The notes beneath the pieces were generated by a model. The model was given only the letters and a program-made list of their open reading frames with translations. It was not told the DNA's origin and did no database searches. Positions 1 to 8,109 of a stretch of 64,000 nt of DNA are shown in pieces. Both the position numbers and the translations under genes were made by a program. The stretch is from positions 154,315 to 218,314 of the forward strand of contig NZ_BBRL01000007.1 in the NCBI RefSeq assembly GCF_002090135.1, in the 5' to 3' direction. Origin of the DNA: Demequina sp. NBRC 110055. GTDB lineage: Bacteria; Actinomycetota; Actinomycetes; Actinomycetales; Demequinaceae. Numbering within the stretch: the stretch's first letter is position 1; every line of letters starts with the position of its first letter.

Positions 1-1
1 G

Positions 2-367
2 GACGACGAGGAGGGCTTCCGGCTGGTGAACCTTGCGGGGGAGCAGGTGAGCTCCTCAGAGGAGGCCCCGGCCGACCTTCCCGTGATCGACATCCCGGTG
101 GGCGAGGAGCACGAGCGGATCCTGTCCGGCGTGCTCGCGGTCGTCGAGGAGATCCCGCTCGAGCTGCGCGAGTCGGTCGAGGGCGTCGAGGCCGAGACCG
201 AAGACTCGATCCGTTTCACGCTGCGTGACGGGCCCGCGGTCGAGTGGGGAAGTGGCGAGGACTCCGCCACCAAGGCCGCCGTCCTCGGGGTGCTGCTAGC
301 GGACGACGCCTCGAAGGATGCGTCGCTCATCGACGTCTCCGCGCCCACGTTCCCCACCGTGTCCTGA
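2..367 (+). CDS. ftsQ: Cell division protein FtsQ/DivIB, C-terminal fragment (5' end outside window)
   Basis: The frame is open from base 2 and gives 121 residues before TGA. The fragment reads like the last part of the FtsQ beta domain: an RFTLRDGPAVEWGSGED segment matches the family's conserved DGR-x2-WG-like strand, followed by a K-x-AVL helix and a terminal SAPTFPTVS resembling the family's D-V-SAP-x-P ending. FtsQ is a single-pass divisome protein whose extracytoplasmic domain bridges early and late division proteins. Its position directly upstream of ftsZ is the standard dcw order. The N-terminal membrane anchor and POTRA domain lie outside the window. Confidence 0.9.
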   Translation, partial: DDEEGFRLVNLAGEQVSSSEEAPADLPVIDIPVGEEHERILSGVLAVVEEIPLELRESVEGVEAETEDSIRFTLRDGPAVEWGSGEDSATKAAVLGVLLADDASKDASLIDVSAPTFPTVS

Positions 368-453
368 CGCGACTCGCCGCGATTATCCGCGACACGCGCG
401 CGCCGCTGACGGGAAATGTGCACCGTGCCCGTACCGTCATGCGTGGAAACAAG

Positions 454-486
454 TTGACATAACTATAACCCTCAAGTAGAGGGTTA
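454..486 (+). promoter_or_regulatory. ftsZ promoter region with perfect inverted repeat
   Basis: A TTGACA hexamer (454-459) is followed by an 8-bp perfect inverted repeat, TAACCCTC (466-473) and GAGGGTTA (479-486), around AAGTA. It ends 4 bases before the purine-rich Shine-Dalgarno stretch (491-500) of ftsZ. The repeat could be an operator or an mRNA hairpin next to the ribosome site. A similar A/T-rich block upstream of ftsZ is, as I recall, shared among actinobacteria. No good -10 sits 17 bases after the TTGACA. Confidence 0.6.
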
Positions 487-504
487 AGGTTGGGAGAGGG
501 TCTC

Positions 505-1677
505 ATGGCCGCACCGCAGAATTACATCACCGCCATCAAGGTCGTCGGCGTGGGCGGCGGCGGCGTGAACGCCGTCAACCGCATGATCGACGTCGGGCTG
601 AAGGGCGCCGAGTTCATCGCGATCAACACCGACGCTCAGGCGCTGCTGATGTCCGATGCCGACGTCAAGCTGGACATCGGCCGCGAGCTCACCCGTGGGC
701 TCGGCGCCGGCGCCGACCCCGAGGTGGGCCGCCAGGCCGCCGAGGACCACGCCGACGAGATCGCCGAGGCGCTCAAGGGCGCCGACATGGTCTTCGTCAC
801 CGCGGGTGAGGGCGGCGGCACCGGCACCGGCGGCGCACCCGTCGTGGCCCGCATCGCCCGCGAGCTCGACGCGCTGACCGTTGGCGTCGTCACCCGCCCG
901 TTCGGCTTCGAGGGCCGCCGCCGTGCCGACCAGGCCGATGCCGGTATCCAGACGCTGCGCGAAGAGGTCGACACCCTCATCGTCATCCCCAATGACCGCC
1001 TGCTCGACATCTCGGACGCGCAGCTCAGCGTGCTGGGCGCGTTCGCGGCGGCCGACCAGGTGCTCCAGGGCGGCGTCCAGGGCATCACCGACCTCATCAC
1101 CACCCCCGGCCTCATCAATGTCGACTTCAACGACGTGAAGTCGGTCATGAAGGGCGCCGGCACGGCACTCATGGGTGTCGCGAGCTCGCGCGGCGAGTCC
1201 CGTGCACTCGAGGCGGCCGAGGGTGCGATCGCGTCGCCGCTGCTCGAGGCGTCCATCGAGGGCGCGCACGGCGTGCTGCTGTCGATCGCCGGTGGCTCGA
1301 ACCTGGGCATCAAGGAGGTCGAGAACGCCGCCCGCCTGGTGCGCGAGGCGGCTCACCCCGAGGCCAACATCATCTTCGGAACCGTCATCGACGACTCGCT
1401 GGGCGACGAGCTGCGCATCACCGTGATCGCGGCCGGTTTCGACGGTGGCGCGCCGACCACCCGTCGTCACGAGGGCGCGATCGGCGGCTACGAGAACGCC
1501 TCGGCCGCCCCCGCCGCCGCGGAGAAGGAGCCGGTCCAGGCCCCCGTCGAGCCCTCGAGCGCGCAGGCCGTGCCGCAGGCGCTCGATGCCGACGAGCCCG
1601 AGCCCGACACCGACGCGATTCCCGTGCGCCCGTCACGTTCCGACGACGTGCTGGACGTTCCCGAGTTCCTGCGATAA
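505..1677 (+). CDS. ftsZ: Cell division GTPase FtsZ
   Basis: A 390-residue tubulin homologue that polymerises into the Z ring. The GTP-binding N-domain shows the glycine-rich [12 protein letters not shown] loop near residue 15 and the tubulin signature GGGTGTGG at residues 103-110. The synergy (T7) loop [11 protein letters not shown] lies near residue 205. A proline/alanine-rich linker leads to the conserved C-terminal peptide [11 protein letters not shown], which binds SepF and other anchors. ATG 505 was chosen because MAAPQNYI is the usual actinobacterial start and GGGAGAGGG lies 5 bases upstream; an in-frame TTG at 490 overlaps that ribosome site. The gene follows ftsQ and precedes pgeF by 5 bases. 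Confidence 0.98.
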   Translation: MAAPQNYITAIKVVGVGGGGVNAVNRMIDVGLKGAEFIAINTDAQALLMSDADVKLDIGRELTRGLGAGADPEVGRQAAEDHADEIAEALKGADMVFVTAGEGGGTGTGGAPVVARIARELDALTVGVVTRPFGFEGRRRADQADAGIQTLREEVDTLIVIPNDRLLDISDAQLSVLGAFAAADQVLQGGVQGITDLITTPGLINVDFNDVKSVMKGAGTALMGVASSRGESRALEAAEGAIASPLLEASIEGAHGVLLSIAGGSNLGIKEVENAARLVREAAHPEANIIFGTVIDDSLGDELRITVIAAGFDGGAPTTRRHEGAIGGYENASAAPAAAEKEPVQAPVEPSSAQAVPQALDADEPEPDTDAIPVRPSRSDDVLDVPEFLR

Positions 1678-1682
1678 CCCGC

Positions 1683-2396
1683 ATGATCGACGCCGGGCTT
1701 CCCGTCCGCGCGTTCTTCACCACCCGTGACGGGGGAGTCTCCCTCGCCCCGTTCGACACGCTCAACGTCGCCGACCATGTGGGCGACGACCCGGCGGCGG
1801 TTCGCGAGAACCGCCGCCGGGTGGAGCGGATGGCCGATGCCCCCGTCACCTTTCTGACGGCCGAGCACGGCATCACGGTCGCCAGGGTCGACGCACCCGG
1901 CGCGCCGTCGCCGCGCGCCGACGTGCTGGTCACCACGACCCCTGGCGTGGCGCTCGCCGCGATCGCCGCCGACTGCGTGCCGGTGGTGTTGCACGATGCC
2001 GTGACGGGCGCCGTGGCTGCGGTGCACGCGGGGCGCCCCGGAGTTTTTGCCGGCGTCATCGATGCGGCCTGGGCCGCACTGCTCGACCTGCGCCCGCGAG
2101 ACGCGGCGCGCGACGCCATCCGTGCCGCCATCGGCCCCGCGATCTGTGGCCGCTGCTATGAGGTCCCCGACGAGATGCGGGCGGCCGTCGCCAGGCGCCA
2201 CCCGCTGGCGTTCTCCCAGACCTCCTGGGGCACTCCCGCGCTGGACCTGCCTCGGGCCATCGAGGCACGCCTGGGCGAGCTGGGGGCACGTGACATCACC
2301 CGCATCCCGGTATGCACCCTCGAGGATGAGCGGGTGTTCTCGTACCGCGGCGAGCGCGTCACCGGGCGCCATGCCGGCGTCATCGTCCATCCGTGA
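1683..2396 (+). CDS. pgeF: Peptidoglycan editing factor / YfiH-type laccase-domain protein
   Basis: A 237-residue member of the DUF152/YfiH family, described as a copper-dependent polyphenol oxidase and as a peptidoglycan-editing or purine-nucleoside-phosphorolysing enzyme. The three metal ligands of the family are present: His in TAEHGITVARVD, Cys in AADCVPVVLHD and His in AVHAGRPGV. The last motif is usually HAGWRG; here the tryptophan is absent. ATG 1683 lies 5 bases after ftsZ, so the genes are probably co-transcribed. The yggS gene usually found between pgeF and sepF is missing. Confidence 0.9.
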   Translation: MIDAGLPVRAFFTTRDGGVSLAPFDTLNVADHVGDDPAAVRENRRRVERMADAPVTFLTAEHGITVARVDAPGAPSPRADVLVTTTPGVALAAIAADCVPVVLHDAVTGAVAAVHAGRPGVFAGVIDAAWAALLDLRPRDAARDAIRAAIGPAICGRCYEVPDEMRAAVARRHPLAFSQTSWGTPALDLPRAIEARLGELGARDITRIPVCTLEDERVFSYRGERVTGRHAGVIVHP

Positions 2397-2483
2397 TGAG
2401 GCGCGGCGTGTCGCTCCCGATCCTCGGCATCCTCGGCCCGTACCTTGAGAGGGAACTTCAGGTGACCACCGGCAGGAGAAACC

Positions 2484-2957
2484 ATGAGCGCCATGCGTAA
2501 GGCGATCCAGTACCTCGGCTTCGACACGAGCCAGCACGAGGACTACGACTACACGGATGAGGAGCTCGCTCCCGTGACCCACCTGCACGAGGTTTCCGAG
2601 GTGCGCGAGAAGGCCGAGGCCCCGGCGGCGCGCGAGCGCCACCGCACCCCCGCATCGGCCATGTCGGACAGCGACCTGCGCCGCATCCAGACCATCAAGC
2701 CGCGCACCTACAACGACGCGCGCCTGATCGGCGAGGCGTTCCGTCAGGGCGTGCCGGTCATCATGAACCTCACCGAGATGTCGGACGCCGACGCCAAGCG
2801 CCTGGTGGACTTCTCCGCAGGCCTGTCGTTCGGCCTGCACGGGTCCATCGAGCGCGTCACCACCTCGGTGTTCCTGCTGTCGCCCGCGCACGTCGAGATC
2901 GGCGTGGACGAGGAGCCTCCCGCTCGCAAGGACAGTGAGTTCTTCAACGAGCGCTGA
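2484..2957 (+). CDS. sepF: Cell division protein SepF
   Basis: A 157-residue protein. The first residues, MSAMRKAIQYLGFD, form the expected membrane-binding amphipathic helix. An acidic linker (about 20-60) precedes the compact SepF domain (about 68-145: IKPRTYNDARLIGEAFRQG, VIMNLTEM, RLVDFSAGLSFGLHGSIERV, VFLLSPAHVEI). SepF tethers FtsZ to the membrane in Gram-positive bacteria lacking FtsA. The start has the ribosome site GGCAGGAGAAACC. The ending KDSEFFNER is unremarkable. Confidence 0.97.
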   Translation: MSAMRKAIQYLGFDTSQHEDYDYTDEELAPVTHLHEVSEVREKAEAPAARERHRTPASAMSDSDLRRIQTIKPRTYNDARLIGEAFRQGVPVIMNLTEMSDADAKRLVDFSAGLSFGLHGSIERVTTSVFLLSPAHVEIGVDEEPPARKDSEFFNER

Positions 2958-2964
2958 CGTCGGT

Positions 2965-2976
2965 TAGGCTCACCGC
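2965..2976 (+). promoter_or_regulatory. Candidate leaderless promoter (-10 TAGGCT)
   Basis: TAGGCT (2965-2970) followed by exactly 6 bases and then GTG. This spacing would place transcription initiation on the G of the start codon. The same arrangement precedes hisD, hisH, two GGDEF genes and the leader peptide at 44792. Confidence 0.55.
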
Positions 2977-3267
2977 GTGTCAGCAGCTATCTCCGTGGTG
3001 CAGTTCGCCCTGTTCTTGTTCATGATGGCGCTCATCGGCCGCATGATCTTGGGCTTTGTGATGTCGTTCTCGCGCGACTGGCGTCCTGCCGGCGCGATGC
3101 TGGTCGTGACGGAGTCGATCTTCACCGTCACGGACCCTCCGCTCAAGGCGCTTCGGAAGGTCATTCCTCCGCTCCAGCTCGGTCAGATCCGCTTCGATCT
3201 GGCCTTCCTGGTGCTGTTCCTTGGCTGCTCGATTCTTAGCAACCTGCTCAATGTCTTTGTCGCGTGA
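2977..3267 (+). CDS. YggT family membrane protein
   Basis: 96 residues with two hydrophobic helices (about 3-25 and 72-94) separated by a short loop carrying ITDPPLKALRKVIPP-type YggT signature residues (here TVTDPPLKALRKVIPPLQLG). Members lie in actinobacterial division clusters between sepF and wag31; the molecular role is not firmly known. The GTG start fits the leaderless -10 just upstream, and there is no ribosome-binding site. Confidence 0.92.
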   Translation: MSAAISVVQFALFLFMMALIGRMILGFVMSFSRDWRPAGAMLVVTESIFTVTDPPLKALRKVIPPLQLGQIRFDLAFLVLFLGCSILSNLLNVFVA

Positions 3268-3361
3268 CTCATGTGCGCGTCGATAGACATGTGAGTACAG
3301 TGAAAACTCATCAGCCCTGGTCGGCGTCCGCCGGCCGCGACTTAACCCGAGGTGGTCACCC

Positions 3362-4237
3362 ATGGCACTTCTGACGGCAGAGGACGTCCTCAACAAGGCG
3401 TTCTCCAAGACCAAGTACCGCGAAGGTTTCGACCAGGACGAGGTCGACGACTTCCTGGATGAGGTCGCGCACACCATCTCGTCGCTCATCGCCGAGCGTG
3501 ACGACCTCGCGCAGCGCCTCGCGCAGGCACAGGCCGGTCAGCCCGCCGCCGAGGCCCCCGCACAGGGCGACAACCTCCTGCAGGCCGCCACCGACCCGAC
3601 GCCTCCGAGCGCCACCGGCATGCTGGCCATGGCGCAGAAGCTGCACGACGAGTACGTCGCCGCCGGTGAGGAAGAGCGCGACCGTCTCATCGACGAGGCC
3701 AAGACCAAGGCCGAGTCGATCGTCGAGCAGGCCGAGACCGATGCCAAGAGCCGCATGGATGACCTCGCGACCGAGCGCAGCGCCCTTGAGTCGAAGATCG
3801 ACGACCTGCGCCGCTTCGAGCGCGACTACCGCGGCCGTCTCAAGAGCTACCTCGAGAACCTGTTGGGAGACCTCGACCACGGTGGCGACGAGACCCCCGC
3901 GGCCCCCGCTGCGTCGTCGGCCGCTCCGGCCGTTGCCGGTGGCTTCGGCCTGGCGAGCGCAGCGGCAGCCGTGAACTCGGCCGCCGATGCCCCCGCCGAG
4001 GAGCCCGTCGAGGAGTCCTCCGACGAGGTCGAGCGCCCCGAGCCCACCCCGAGCCCGTGGGCCCAGGTGCGCGACCAGTCCGCCGCATCGGCCGTGTCCG
4101 CGCAGGAGTCCGGCGAGGCGGAGGTGCCCGCATGGGGCGCCTCGCAGTACACCCCGCGCCTCGAGCCCCGCGACGACGTCGAGCAGTCGAACGTCGCTCG
4201 TACTTTTGGTGCCGACGCCGAGGGCGAGCAGCACTAA
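3362..4237 (+). CDS. wag31: DivIVA/Wag31 polar scaffold protein
   Basis: A 291-residue coiled-coil scaffold that recognises negatively curved membrane and organises polar or septal growth. The N-terminal DivIVA domain reads MALLTAEDVLNKAFSKTKYREGFDQDEVDDFLDEV. Two coiled-coil stretches (about 35-60 and 90-175) are interrupted by an alanine/proline-rich insert, as in other actinobacteria. The C-terminal third is acidic and Pro/Ala-rich, probably disordered. ATG has the ribosome site GAGGTGG 6 bases upstream. A TACAGT -10 box lies at 3296-3301, giving a leader of about 55 bases. Confidence 0.95.
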   Translation: MALLTAEDVLNKAFSKTKYREGFDQDEVDDFLDEVAHTISSLIAERDDLAQRLAQAQAGQPAAEAPAQGDNLLQAATDPTPPSATGMLAMAQKLHDEYVAAGEEERDRLIDEAKTKAESIVEQAETDAKSRMDDLATERSALESKIDDLRRFERDYRGRLKSYLENLLGDLDHGGDETPAAPAASSAAPAVAGGFGLASAAAAVNSAADAPAEEPVEESSDEVERPEPTPSPWAQVRDQSAASAVSAQESGEAEVPAWGASQYTPRLEPRDDVEQSNVARTFGADAEGEQH

Positions 4238-4362
4238 GACCACACCGCGAGGGGCGCCGCGTCGGCTGAGGCCGGGCGGCGCCTCGTCGTGTGCCGCGTG
4301 GCGCTTTGCTCGCGCGCCGGAATCGGACTAACATCGCTCCACTACCCGAAACGAGGATGGGC

Positions 4363-4815
4363 ATGACCAGTACAGACCTGACGGTGGTGGTGATCGACCC
4401 CGCCGATCTGAAGGCCTCCGACGCGAAGGCCATGCCCGTGCGCGACGGCGACGAGCCGTGGAAGATCGCGGAGTTGCGCGACATCGTCACGACACTCAAC
4501 GAAGACGTCGAGCGCCTGGTAGCCGAGTTCGAGGGCGCCGAGAGCGAGCTCGACGATCTGCTGCACACCTCCGAGGGTGCCGGTGACGACCAGGCCGACG
4601 CCGGCTCGACCGCGCTGGAGCGCGAGCAGGAGATGTCGATCGTCAAGAACACCCGCGAGATGCTTGAGCAGAGCATCGACGCGCTGCGCCGCGTCAAGGC
4701 CGGCCACTTCGGTGCCTGCCAGGTGTGCGGGCAGGGCATCGGCAAGGCCCGCCTGCAGGCGTTCCCCCGTGCCACCCACTGCGTCACCTGCAAGCAGCGC
4801 GAGGAGCGTCGTTGA
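4363..4815 (+). CDS. TraR/DksA family zinc-finger protein
   Basis: 150 residues: an N-terminal coiled-coil hairpin and a C-terminal C4 zinc finger, CQVCGQGI ... THCVTCKQREE. DksA-type proteins bind in the RNA polymerase secondary channel. Here the gene overlaps lspA, as in many actinobacteria, and its precise role is unproven. ATG 4363 is preferred because GAGG lies 6 bases upstream (4353-4356); ATG 4357 is the alternative. A TAACAT -10-like box sits at 4329-4334. The stop overlaps the lspA start (TTGA). Confidence 0.88.
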   Translation: MTSTDLTVVVIDPADLKASDAKAMPVRDGDEPWKIAELRDIVTTLNEDVERLVAEFEGAESELDDLLHTSEGAGDDQADAGSTALEREQEMSIVKNTREMLEQSIDALRRVKAGHFGACQVCGQGIGKARLQAFPRATHCVTCKQREERR

Positions 4816-5471
4816 CCTGGCGGCCAGCCTTTTGGCTGGTCGCTGCCGCCGTCGTAGCCGTTGACCAGGCCACCAAGATCTGGTCGCTCAATAGCCTGGT
4901 GCCGTACGAGAAGCACGAGATTATCGGCGAGTGGCTGCAACTCCAGTTGGTATTCAACTCGGGTGCCGCCTTCTCGCTGGGAGCCGACTACACGTGGATC
5001 GTGACGCTCGTCATGATCGCGATCACCGTCGGCATCGTCTGGTACGCGCGGCGCGCACAGTCGACCCTGGCGATCTGGCTCTTCGGCTTGGGCCTCGGCG
5101 GGGCGATCGGCAACCTCATTGATCGCGTGTTCCGGGAGCCGGGCTTCATGCACGGTCACGTGGTCGACATGATCAACTACAACAACTGGTTCGTGGGCAA
5201 CGTCGCGGACATCGCCATCGTCGGCGTCGCCGTGGTGTTCCTGATCGCGGCGTTCGCCGGTCGCACGGTGCTGGCGCCGTTGCAAGGTGGCGATGCTGGC
5301 AGTGCCGCTGCGGGCAGTGCCGATGGGGGCAGTGCCGATGCGGGCGACGCCACCCCCGCGGGTGACGCCGATCCTTCCACCACCGCATCGGCCTCCGGCA
5401 CCGCAGCAGACGCGCCCTCGCCGGCCGCGCCGTCACCCGCGACCCCGGACGCCGGGGCCCACCGTGGGTGA
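4812..5471 (+). CDS. lspA: Lipoprotein signal peptidase (SPase II) with long C-terminal tail
   Basis: 219 residues. This aspartyl protease cleaves signal peptides from lipidated prolipoproteins. Four membrane helices and the family boxes are present: FNSGAAFS (48-55), GNLIDR with catalytic Asp104, and NVADIAIVG with catalytic Asp133. After residue 157 comes an extra tail of about 60 residues made only of Gly, Ala, Ser, Asp, Thr and Pro, encoded by a repetitive stretch at 5284-5360; it is far longer than the family norm and probably cytoplasmic and disordered. The TTG start overlaps the preceding stop, and the end overlaps rluD by 8 bases, so translation is probably coupled. Confidence 0.95.
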   Translation: MTWRPAFWLVAAAVVAVDQATKIWSLNSLVPYEKHEIIGEWLQLQLVFNSGAAFSLGADYTWIVTLVMIAITVGIVWYARRAQSTLAIWLFGLGLGGAIGNLIDRVFREPGFMHGHVVDMINYNNWFVGNVADIAIVGVAVVFLIAAFAGRTVLAPLQGGDAGSAAAGSADGGSADAGDATPAGDADPSTTASASGTAADAPSPAAPSPATPDAGAHRG

Positions 5472-6381
5472 GACGCGCTACCTTCCCGTTCCCGACGCGC
5501 TGATCGGCGACCGCGCCGACGCCGCGCTGTCGCGCATGCTGGGCCTGTCGCGCACGAAGGCGGCCGATGTGCTCGCCGCGGGCGGCGTCATGCAGGACGG
5601 ACGCACGCTCGCGAAGTCGGACCGCGTGGGCGACGGAATGCTCATCGTGGACCTGCCCGACGAACGCTCCGCGGCGCCGGAACCCGAGGTCCCCGGCGGC
5701 CTCGCGCTGGTGTACGAGGACGATGACCTGGCCGTCGTGGATAAGCCCGTCGGCGTCGCCGCGCATCCTTCGCCCGGCTGGACCGGCCCGACCGTGGTGG
5801 GGGCGTTGGCATCGGCGGGCGTGACGCTCGCGTCCTCGGGCGCCGCCGAGCGCCAGGGGATCGTGCATCGCCTCGACGTCGGAACGTCCGGCCTGATGGT
5901 CGTCGCGAAGTCCGACATCGCGTACTCGCACCTCAAGCGTGCGTTCAAGGAGCGCACAGTCGAGAAGATCTACCACGCGGTCGCGCAGGGCCACCTGGAC
6001 CCCACCGCGGGCACCATCGATGCGCCGATCGGCCGCCACCCCAGCTCCGACTGGAAGTTCGCGGTGACGCAGGACGGCCGCCCGTCCATCACCCATTACG
6101 AGGTGCTGGAGATGTTCCCTGCGGCGTCGCTGCTGGAGATCCACCTCGAGACCGGGCGCACGCACCAGATCCGCGTCCACATGTCCGCGATGCGCCACCC
6201 GCTCGCGGGCGACCTCACGTATGGCGCCGACCCCACGCTGGCCACGCGCCTGGGCCTCACCCGCCAGTGGCTCCATGCCCGTGAGCTCGCGTTTGCTCAC
6301 CCCACCCGTGACGGCGAGGTGCGGGTCACCTCCGAGTACCCGGCGGACCTTGCCGCGGCGCTGGAGACCCTGCGCGGCTAA
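5464..6381 (+). CDS. RluA/RluD family 23S rRNA pseudouridine synthase
   Basis: 305 residues. An N-terminal S4 RNA-binding domain (about 12-75) precedes the pseudouridine synthase domain with the catalytic motif [12 protein letters not shown] (Asp138). RTHQIRVH and [10 protein letters not shown] near the C-terminus are further family motifs. It most resembles RluD, which modifies helix 69 of 23S rRNA, but substrate position cannot be settled from sequence alone. GTG 5464 overlaps the lspA stop and gives the standard N-terminus; the in-frame ATG at 5287 lies inside lspA. Confidence 0.93.
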   Translation: MGETRYLPVPDALIGDRADAALSRMLGLSRTKAADVLAAGGVMQDGRTLAKSDRVGDGMLIVDLPDERSAAPEPEVPGGLALVYEDDDLAVVDKPVGVAAHPSPGWTGPTVVGALASAGVTLASSGAAERQGIVHRLDVGTSGLMVVAKSDIAYSHLKRAFKERTVEKIYHAVAQGHLDPTAGTIDAPIGRHPSSDWKFAVTQDGRPSITHYEVLEMFPAASLLEIHLETGRTHQIRVHMSAMRHPLAGDLTYGADPTLATRLGLTRQWLHARELAFAHPTRDGEVRVTSEYPADLAAALETLRG

Positions 6382-6398
6382 CCCCTCCGGCATCGGTT

Positions 6399-6488
6399 TG
6401 GCCCACGGTTGTGACTGATGTGGCTGATGCGACGCGTGGGTGCGTCACATCAGCCACATCAGCGTGTACGAGCCCCATGTGTGGGCCA
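6399..6488 (+). repeat. Large inverted repeat, probable bidirectional terminator
   Basis: The left arm 6415-6435 and right arm 6442-6462 are complementary over 21 bases with one mismatch, around a 6-base loop. The arms contain the internal repeat CTGATG-TGG-CTGATG. Farther out, TGGCCCAC (6399-6406) pairs with GTGGGCCA (6481-6488). It lies between convergent genes (rluD and a hydrolase) and has no T-tract. A terminator is likely; the length and outer arms are unusual. Confidence 0.7.
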
Positions 6489-6500
6489 CACCGATGGGAG

Positions 6501-7448
6501 TCAGGGGAGGGTCGCCAGGAAGTCCAGCATCGCTGTGCTGATCTGCGCGCGGGCCTCGTCGTCGCCGAGCGTGGGCGTGCCGTCGCCCGGCTGCACCCCG
6601 TAGTCGCCGAAGGACGCGTGGCTCGCGCCCTCGATCACGGTGAACACGGTGTCCTCGGGCAGGTCCGCGCGGGACGCCTCGATCTTGTCCGGAGTCGACA
6701 GCCCGTCCTCGGACGCGGAGATCGACAGCACCGGGACGGTGAGCGACTCGGAAATATCGTCGGCGGGGTAGGAGCCCAAGAGGATCAGCCCCGCCGTCCC
6801 GCCCAGGTCGTCGCCGTCGTGGTCGTCCGCCTGCATGGCCGCGACCGTGCCCCCGAGTGAGTGCCCGGCGACCACCCATTGCGCGACATACGGCTCGCGC
6901 AGCGGGTCGGGCCAGCGCGACAGCGCCGTGAAGGCAATGCCAAGGGGCTGCTTGATGATGACGACCGGATACCCGGCCTCGGCGAGAGGCGTGAGCTCCG
7001 CGACGTAGGCGCGGGCGTCGACCCGCGCGCCCGGCTGGAACAGCACGCCGGTGCCGTCCACGGTAGTGCTGTCGACCCGGCTAAGGGTGATCTGCGTGGC
7101 CGTTTCCTCGACGGTGACGGTGTCGGTGCCGTCCATCGCGCTCAGCGAGGGCTCGGTCGCGCCGAACGGCGTGAGCCACACCAGGAACGCCACCCACGCA
7201 AGGGTCGCGACGTAGCCGACGAGACGCAGCGCCAGGCGCCAGCCCCGCGGGCCGTCGTCGGACATCGGCCGTCGCCACGACCACACGAGCATCGCGAGGC
7301 CCAGGAGCGCGGTAAGGCCCAGCAGGCCCGGGTACAGGGGGCTACCGTGGACGACCGGGCTCCATGCCGTCGCCAGGACCCAGGCGGGCCCCGCGACAGC
7401 GACGACCGCCACGATCCGGGTGACCCACCGGGGCCAGGTGCGCGTCAT
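6501..7448 (-). CDS. Membrane-anchored alpha/beta hydrolase
   Basis: 315 residues. Three N-terminal hydrophobic segments (about 11-30, 41-57, 75-92) anchor a C-terminal alpha/beta hydrolase domain. The nucleophile elbow is GHSLGG; SASEDGLSTPDK supplies the probable acid and EGASHASFG the histidine. The fold resembles the dienelactone-hydrolase-like group, and the substrate is unknown. Its start overlaps the stop of the TetR gene (ATGA), so the two are translationally coupled and the regulator probably controls this hydrolase. Confidence 0.85.
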   Translation of the reverse strand: MTRTWPRWVTRIVAVVAVAGPAWVLATAWSPVVHGSPLYPGLLGLTALLGLAMLVWSWRRPMSDDGPRGWRLALRLVGYVATLAWVAFLVWLTPFGATEPSLSAMDGTDTVTVEETATQITLSRVDSTTVDGTGVLFQPGARVDARAYVAELTPLAEAGYPVVIIKQPLGIAFTALSRWPDPLREPYVAQWVVAGHSLGGTVAAMQADDHDGDDLGGTAGLILLGSYPADDISESLTVPVLSISASEDGLSTPDKIEASRADLPEDTVFTVIEGASHASFGDYGVQPGDGTPTLGDDEARAQISTAMLDFLATLP

Positions 7449-8047
7449 CGGCGTTCCTGGTCAGGCGCGCTCAGCGTATCGAGGTACGGGCCAAGGAGGC
7501 GCAGCACGGTGCGCTCGACGTCTTCGAGGCTCTCACCGGATTCGAGGCGTCGCGAGGCATGCACGACGACGGTGTTGATCATCGCGCCGATCCGCTGGGG
7601 TTCCTGCTCACCGCCGCGGGTCAGCGCATCGAGCAGCGGCTCCATGAGGGTCCGATGGAACTGGCTGGCGCGCGCGCCCAGGGCCTCAGCCGGGCCTACC
7701 GACGACAGCGCCTTGGCGAGCGCATGCTGGCCGCCCGCGACCATCGCGAGGTTCTCGTGGATGAACGCGCGGACGATGTCGCCCGGCTCGCTGAGTGGCG
7801 CGTACGCGTCCTCGAATCGCCGCTCCCACTGCGGGAAGGCGTGGGCGATCACGGCCTCGAGCAGGGCATCGCTCGACGAGAAGTAGTGATAAACGCTCGA
7901 ACGTGACAGCCCCGCGCGCTGGCCCACGTCGGCCAACGAGGGAGTGGACTCCGGGTGCTCGTGCAGAGCCTCGATGGCGGCGTCGAGGAGGGCCTGGAGG
8001 CGTGCGGCGCGATGCTCGGCCACGGTGGCCTCGTCGATCTTCGGCAT
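7445..8047 (-). CDS. TetR family transcriptional regulator
   Basis: 200 residues. The N-terminal helix-turn-helix is clear: LLDAAIEALHEHPESTPSLADVGQRAGLSRSSVYHYFSSSDALLEAVIAHA. The variable C-terminal half is the expected ligand-binding region. It is co-directional with and overlaps the downstream hydrolase gene, which suggests local regulation. The effector is not predictable. It lies 62 bases downstream of hrpA on the same strand. Confidence 0.92.
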   Translation of the reverse strand: MPKIDEATVAEHRAARLQALLDAAIEALHEHPESTPSLADVGQRAGLSRSSVYHYFSSSDALLEAVIAHAFPQWERRFEDAYAPLSEPGDIVRAFIHENLAMVAGGQHALAKALSSVGPAEALGARASQFHRTLMEPLLDALTRGGEQEPQRIGAMINTVVVHASRRLESGESLEDVERTVLRLLGPYLDTLSAPDQERR

Positions 8048-8109
8048 ATCTCCCTCCCCAGTGTCGTCGCTGGTGTGCGTGGGTTGCGCTGCTCAGGGTA
8101 GCGCGACTG

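Noticed and set aside
5290..5350. Tandem repeat as a CRISPR-like or intergenic array
   Set aside because: It lies in frame within lspA and encodes the Gly/Ala/Ser/Asp-rich tail, so it is coding low-complexity DNA.
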